64,000 bases of DNA from Achromobacter sp. HZ34 (GTDB taxonomy: Bacteria > Pseudomonadota > Gammaproteobacteria > Burkholderiales > Burkholderiaceae_B), in the NCBI RefSeq assembly GCF_002209485.1, contig NZ_NJIX01000003.1, forward strand, positions 496,001-560,000, written 5' to 3'. The position numbers and the translations under genes are program-made. Positions 55,045 to 64,000 of the stretch are shown here, one piece after another (position 1 is the stretch's first letter; the number at the start of each line of letters is the position of its first letter). A model generated the notes under the pieces. The model was not told the origin of the DNA and made no database searches. It saw only the letters and a list, made by a program, of their open reading frames with translations.

Positions 55045-56052
55045 ATGAGCAAAGAGCAAGAACATACACAAGAACATGCCTCACTCATCAAGACCCCCCA
55101 GCAGTTGATCGTTACGGTCGTTCTATCTTTCGTCATCCCGATCATCATCATCCTGATGCTGGTCAATATGGTGGTCTCGCAAGGCCGCAGCGGCGCAGGT
55201 TCCAACGCGCTAACGCCAGACGCCATCAATAAACGCATTGCCCCCGTGGCGGGTTTCGACTTCGTCGACATCACCGCTCCCAAGGTCTTCAAGACCGGCG
55301 AACAAGTCTTCGCCGCAGTCTGTACGTCCTGTCACGCCGCCGGCGTGGCCGGCGCGCCCAAGGTGGGCGACAGCGCAGCCTGGGGGCCGCGTATCAAGGA
55401 AGGCTACGAGGCGATGCTGAACATCGCCCTCCACGGCAAAGGCGCCATGCCCGCCAAGGGAGGCAATCCCTCCCTGAGCGACTATGAAGTAGCGCGCGCA
55501 GTGGTGTTCATGGCCAACAAGTCGGGCGGCAATCTGCCGGAACCGGCAGCGCCTGCGCCAGAAGGTGGCGCCCCGGCCGCTGGCGCCGCGCCACAGGGTG
55601 GCGGCCAGGCGGCAGCGCCTGCCGCTGGCCAGACGGCCCAGGCCCAGCAAGCGCCGGCGCAAGCCACGGCAGCCCAGACCCCGCCAGCCGCACCCGGGAA
55701 CGCAGCGACCGCCGCTGCCGCGCCCGCGCAGCAGGCACCGTCGGCACAAGCGGCACCGCCGGCCGGCCAGCAGCCTCCCGCCCAAGGCGCGACCGCCCAG
55801 GCGGCCGTCAATCCGGCGGGCGAGAAACTGTACAAGAGCACCTGCTTCGCCTGCCATAGCTCTGGCGTGGCCGGCGCACCGAAGTTCGGCGACAAGAGCG
55901 CCTGGGACAAGTACATCCAGACCGGCGAAGACGCCATGGTCAAGGTGGCTCTCACCGGCAAGGGCGCGATGCCCCCCAAGGGTGGCGCCGCCAACGCGTC
56001 GGAAGACGATATCCGCGCCGCGGTGCGGTATATGGTCAACGCGGCGAAGTAA
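55045..56052 (+). CDS. Membrane-anchored di-haem cytochrome c (c5-like)
   Basis: 335 residues. One membrane segment (22-43) anchors it; the rest is periplasmic. Two haem sites: CTSCH at 93-97 and CFACH at 267-271, each followed by a GAMPxKGG block that supplies the axial Met. The two domains are close copies (both read VAGAPKxGDxSAW after the haem) joined by an Ala/Gln/Pro-rich linker of about 90 residues. It probably moves electrons between periplasmic donors and a terminal oxidase; partner unknown. The gene stands alone, with a likely promoter upstream. Confidence 0.9.
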   Translation: MSKEQEHTQEHASLIKTPQQLIVTVVLSFVIPIIIILMLVNMVVSQGRSGAGSNALTPDAINKRIAPVAGFDFVDITAPKVFKTGEQVFAAVCTSCHAAGVAGAPKVGDSAAWGPRIKEGYEAMLNIALHGKGAMPAKGGNPSLSDYEVARAVVFMANKSGGNLPEPAAPAPEGGAPAAGAAPQGGGQAAAPAAGQTAQAQQAPAQATAAQTPPAAPGNAATAAAAPAQQAPSAQAAPPAGQQPPAQGATAQAAVNPAGEKLYKSTCFACHSSGVAGAPKFGDKSAWDKYIQTGEDAMVKVALTGKGAMPPKGGAANASEDDIRAAVRYMVNAAK

Positions 56053-56573
56053 GCCGGCGGGGGATTTCGCCGCAGTGGCGAAGCATGCTGCGGGGAAGTC
56101 CGCCGCTGCCGCATGGCAAATCACCACAACGTAGCCTCCCCATACCGGCCTGCGTAAAAAGCGCGGGCCGGGTAATGCTGGATCGGATTCTGGCTATCCG
56201 GCACTTACCTGTCGGCGGTTGTCGTCGTGCCCGCAGCATGCCGGCCTTACCAGGCCGGTGCGCGGTCACTGCCCCTCCCCTGTAGTGCTCGCGTACCTCT
56301 TTGCATCCGTGCCATACCAAAGCGGCTGCAACGTGGGCACGACGCCGCGGTTGACCCACCGCGGCCGCCACCTCTCCGCCCTTCCCCGTTCATCCGCGCA
56401 GGCTGATCGCGTGAGCCATCAGCGCCCGTGGTCTCTGCGAGCCATCCGCCCAAATGGGGCGGATGATCGCCCCCCCCTCATTGCCAAACGACTCCGGCCC
56501 GCTTAGCGGGCCGGAATCATTGCTGCAGTGGAGACGAAGCGCAAACAGCCTGCGCGCCTCGCCTGTTGCGGCT
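56053..56573. other. 521-bp gap between converging genes
   Basis: Nothing that looks coding. Two hairpins: a 9-bp stem at 56443-56465 (CATCCGCCC/GGGCGGATG) without a U-run, and the terminator at 56493-56515. The rest shows no feature I can support. Confidence 0.55.
56493..56515 (-). terminator. Terminator of the SecD-like lipoprotein gene
   Basis: TCCGGCCCGC-TTA-GCGGGCCGGA, a 10-bp perfect stem 58 bp after the stop. On the minus strand it is followed by GTCGTTTGG, only mildly T-rich. Confidence 0.7.
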
Positions 56574-57182
56574 TTACTGGCGCGGTGCTGTCGAAGCAGG
56601 CGGCGTGATCGGGGTGGTGGGCGCGCCGGCGGCCGGCTGGTCGCCACGCACCTTGGCAACGATGTCCTGCGCGGTCTGGGCGCTATTCACGCCGAAGGCC
56701 AGCACGCCACGGGTCAAGGGCTCGCTGATGCGCAAGGCAGCCAGGATGTTGCCGTCGGCCACCAGCACCAGCAACTTGCCGACGTTCTGCGTAGTCACGG
56801 TCGTCAAGGTGCGGGCACCGCCTTCGGTGAAGCGCAAGCCGACATAGTTTTCACCCTGGCGGCTGGCCAGCGGCGCTGCCTCGGTCAGATCGGCACGCGT
56901 CAGCACGGGCTGGCGCTGCACATAGATGGAACCATCGCTCAACTTCACTTCGGTCAAGCCCGGACCAGGATTGTTCTGCGCCAGCAGGAAGCCCACCGCC
57001 GGCACCGTGGCCTGGCCCGAAGGCGGCGCGCTGGGCGTCGTCGAAGGCGTGCCGGGAGGCGTCGATGCACCGGTAGTCGACGGCTGGGACCCCTCGGTTT
57101 TCTGACCAGGGGTCTGGCAACCCGCCAAGGCCAGTGTGGCGATAAGCAACGCGGGAGCCAGCTTACGAAGGGTGATCTGCAT
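56574..57182 (-). CDS. Lipoprotein with a SecD/SecF P1 head-like domain
   Basis: 202 residues. Lipoprotein signal (MQITLRKLAPALLIATLALAGC, Cys22), then a Ser/Thr/Pro-rich linker (25-60). The folded part has the SecDF P1 head pattern: LSDGSIYVQRQPVLTRADLTEAA, VGLRFTEGGARTLTTVTTQNVGKLLVLVADGNILAALRI and AQDIVAKVRG. In SecD this head sits in the periplasm and helps pull preproteins out; here it is tethered to the membrane by lipid, without the SecD channel. Such free-standing versions occur in other betaproteobacteria, role unknown. It is divergent from thiC. Confidence 0.75.
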   Translation of the reverse strand: MQITLRKLAPALLIATLALAGCQTPGQKTEGSQPSTTGASTPPGTPSTTPSAPPSGQATVPAVGFLLAQNNPGPGLTEVKLSDGSIYVQRQPVLTRADLTEAAPLASRQGENYVGLRFTEGGARTLTTVTTQNVGKLLVLVADGNILAALRISEPLTRGVLAFGVNSAQTAQDIVAKVRGDQPAAGAPTTPITPPASTAPRQ

Positions 57183-57340
57183 GGAGTTCTTCCTGTTTTT
57201 GATCTGGTTGAATCACGTCGGCAAGCCGACGGTTACAAAAAAAGTTTACAGGGCGCTGAGTGCCCGACACAAGGTGATACTGCTTCCATTTGTAATGCCC
57301 GTAAAACATGACCACAACACTACAGGCTTTTAACCCGTTC

Positions 57341-57346
57341 TATACT
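57341..57346 (+). promoter_or_regulatory. Likely -10 box of the thiC promoter
   Basis: TATACT lies 9 bp before the first conserved base of the TPP riboswitch, so transcription would start at its 5' end. The -35 is poorly defined. Confidence 0.45.
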
Positions 57347-57354
57347 TCGATGTT

Positions 57355-59454
<2,100 letters not shown>

Positions 59455-59534
59455 GGGATTTCGCGGTTTGCGGAGGGGGACGATATCATCGCGGTATCTT
59501 TCCCTTCCCGCAACGCGGGTTTTCTGGAATCCCG

Positions 59535-60380
59535 ATGACCTTTTTTTCCCGTATTTTTGCTGCCCGGCAGGCGCGCGCCATGGACGTGGCGGATTTCGCC
59601 AAGGCCTATGCCAGCGCCGCGCAGGGGCGTTTTCCCGACGCGGAAGTGAAGATCGAAGAAGCCGCCACCGCGGCTGGCGTCAAGGTGCACTGGGTCATGC
59701 CCGGCGGCATGCAAGTCAACCAGTTCCTGGGCAATGCCTACGCGGCCTACCAGAAGTCGCCCGCCGACATGGATGCCATCATCGCCGCTCACCTGGATGC
59801 CGCCCCTACCGGCCAGGAAGCCGATCCGGCCACGCGCCGCGCCAGCATCCTGCCCCTGGTCAAGACCACCATGTGGCTGACCACCAGCCTGAAGCAGCTG
59901 GACGCCGCGGGCATCGAGAACAAGGAAGCTTTCATCACCGAACCGCTGACCGATGAATTGCTGGTGGCCTTCGTGGAAGACAAACCCGAGGCCATGAGCT
60001 ACGTCGCGCCTGGCGAACTGGAAGCCCTGGGGTTGACCCGCGAGCAGCTGATGCCGCTGGCGCTGGAGAACCTGCGCCGCCAGTTGTCCGCGCTGACCGT
60101 GGAAGGCCAGGACGGCCGCTACGGCGTGCGCGCGGACGGCAACTACGACGCCAGCTTCGTATTCCTGGCGCAGGAATGGCGCGATCGCGTCGAGATCAAG
60201 GGCGACCCCGTGGTGGCCGTGCCTGCCCGCGACGAGCTGCTGGTGTGCGGCCGCGAAGACAGCGACAGCGTGCGCTCCCTGCGCGACATGGCCGCGCGCA
60301 TCATGGCGCAATCGGCCTACGGCCTGTCGGCGCAGCTGTACACGTGGAAAGACGGCAAGCTGGTGGTGTTCACGGAGTGA
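59535..60380 (+). CDS. DUF1444-family protein
   Basis: 281 residues from ATG 59535 (GGAAT 4 bases upstream). No signal peptide or membrane segment. MDVADFAKAYASAAQGRFPDAEVKIEE and the later MSYVAPGELEALGLTREQLMPLALENLRRQL and GDPVVAVPARDELLVCGREDSD follow the pattern of DUF1444 (YtpQ-like) proteins, whose function is not established. Starts 80 bp after thiC and may be co-transcribed. Confidence 0.8.
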   Translation: MTFFSRIFAARQARAMDVADFAKAYASAAQGRFPDAEVKIEEAATAAGVKVHWVMPGGMQVNQFLGNAYAAYQKSPADMDAIIAAHLDAAPTGQEADPATRRASILPLVKTTMWLTTSLKQLDAAGIENKEAFITEPLTDELLVAFVEDKPEAMSYVAPGELEALGLTREQLMPLALENLRRQLSALTVEGQDGRYGVRADGNYDASFVFLAQEWRDRVEIKGDPVVAVPARDELLVCGREDSDSVRSLRDMAARIMAQSAYGLSAQLYTWKDGKLVVFTE

Positions 60381-60398
60381 ACGGCGGTAAACGCCTGC

Positions 60399-61208
60399 TC
60401 ACTCCTTGAGCAGCATGATCAGCTTCATGTCCGTATGCGTCGCCAGGCGGAAGGTCACCTGGCGATAGCGCAGGATGCCCATACGCGGATGGTCGAAGTC
60501 GCGCAGCCCGCCTTCCCGTTCGATCACCGCATGGCGGGTCCACCAATGGCCGAAAGCGGGGCTGGCGCGCGTCAGGTCGTCCAGCAACGCGCGCACGTCC
60601 TCTTCATCCAGATGCGCCCCCGCGTCGGCGCGGAACTCCGCCACCACGCGCCGCGCGCGCTGCTCCCAATCCACCACCAACTGGCGCGCGGCCGGATCCA
60701 GGAAAATGTAGCGCAACAGATTGGGCGCCGCATCGCGCACGGGCCAGTCGTCGAACAGCTCGCGCATCTGCGGGTTGTACGCCATCAGGTTCCAGCAGCG
60801 GTCCAGTACATAGGCCGGCACGCTGATGGCGTCCACGCTGTCCTGCAGCACCCCCGACACTCCCGCGGGTTCATCGCGCGGATGGCTGGGGTCGGCGCAC
60901 TCCGCCAGCTCGAACAGATAGGCACGCTCGGCCCGCCCCAATTGCAGGACGGTGGCGATGCGCGCCCACACCGCCGGCGAAACCGACACCTCGCGGCCTT
61001 GCTCGATCCACGTGTACCAGGTGACGCTGATGCCGCACAGCTGCGCCACCTCTTCGCGCCGCAGGCCGGGCGTGCGCCGCCGCAGCCCCGTCGGCACCCC
61101 CGCCATCTGCGGCGTGATGCGCGAGCGCGCCGCCCGCACGAAATCGCCCAGCGCGTGACGGCGCAGGGCCGACCCTTCGTGTACCGCGGTGCTGGCGGGA
61201 ACGTTCAT
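60399..61208 (-). CDS. XRE-family regulator with MmyB-type ligand-binding domain
   Basis: 269 residues from ATG 61208 (MNVPASTAVHEGSALRRHAL). HTH at about 40-90 (GLRRRTPGLRREEVAQLCGISVTWYTWIEQGREVSVS), then the MmyB-like PAS-related domain (VDAISVPAYVLDRCWNLMAYNPQMRELFDDWP and FGHWWTRHAV). In relatives, this domain binds a fatty acid or similar ligand. It lies 11 bp downstream of metH on the same strand, so it may be read from the metH transcript. It often represses a neighbouring redox or reductase gene; none is obvious here. Confidence 0.88.
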   Translation of the reverse strand: MNVPASTAVHEGSALRRHALGDFVRAARSRITPQMAGVPTGLRRRTPGLRREEVAQLCGISVTWYTWIEQGREVSVSPAVWARIATVLQLGRAERAYLFELAECADPSHPRDEPAGVSGVLQDSVDAISVPAYVLDRCWNLMAYNPQMRELFDDWPVRDAAPNLLRYIFLDPAARQLVVDWEQRARRVVAEFRADAGAHLDEEDVRALLDDLTRASPAFGHWWTRHAVIEREGGLRDFDHPRMGILRYRQVTFRLATHTDMKLIMLLKE

Positions 61209-61219
61209 GGTCCGGCGCA

Positions 61220-64000
<2,781 letters not shown>

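Overview
This is a GC-rich chromosomal window from a betaproteobacterium, most likely the Bordetella/Achromobacter branch of the Alcaligenaceae. The pointers are two orphan Bug-type (TctC-like) periplasmic receptors, a general porin of the Burkholderiales type, the order mreB-mreC-mreD-mrdA-rodA divergent from gatCAB, a metX-metW-ampG run, and a one-chain indolepyruvate oxidoreductase. The species assignment is inference. Most of the window is housekeeping backbone; accessory material is concentrated at 36-48 kb and 53.7-54.8 kb.

Layout. 1-0.6 kb: tail of an MFS drug/proton antiporter. 1.3-6.7 kb: a Bug receptor and a polar/general amino-acid ABC importer (aapJ-Q-M-P order, minus strand). 6.9-9.4 kb: ftsE-ftsX for divisome activation, then an orphan cheD. 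9.5-14.7 kb: fused indolepyruvate:ferredoxin oxidoreductase and mutY. 14.7-21.0 kb: the rod-shape operon mreB-mreC-mreD-mrdA(PBP2)-rodA. 21.3-24.6 kb: gatCAB, then pyrE and exonuclease III around a 42-nt perfect palindromic terminator. 26.7-29.2 kb: a YjfB-like motility protein and two tandem double-domain universal stress proteins. 29.4-32.7 kb: metX-metW-ampG, preceded by what reads as a SAM-II riboswitch overlapping the metX ribosome-binding site. 32.8-36.0 kb: a LuxR-type HTH-only regulator, a lipoprotein, gshA and a lipocalin.

36.0-41.1 kb is the most unusual region. A STAS anti-sigma-factor antagonist is divergent from a tightly overlapping trio: an alanine racemase that lacks expected active-site residues, a membrane-anchored Cache/HAMP/PP2C (RsbU/SpoIIE-like) phosphatase, and a TrpX-like periplasmic binding protein with no permease or ATPase. 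I propose it as an uncharacterised partner-switching signalling module. 41.2-48.5 kb looks like a catabolic island: a Bug receptor, two LysR regulators, a DUF3604 (PHP-like) protein and a split AtuA. 48.6-53.3 kb holds a prolyl-oligopeptidase-family protein with a hexanucleotide repeat, an EcsC protein and a porin.

53.7-54.8 kb holds a lipoprotein gene that looks internally deleted, then two small phage-like genes between three strong hairpins at the 3' end of tRNA-Arg(CCG), a typical integration site. 55-64 kb carries a di-haem cytochrome c, a lipoprotein with a SecD-like P1 head domain, a TPP riboswitch with thiC, a DUF1444 protein, an XRE/MmyB-type regulator and the C-terminal three quarters of metH, cut by the window edge.

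No CRISPR array, rRNA, intact insertion sequence or replication origin was seen. All functions come from reading motifs and translated sequence by eye; no database search was run.
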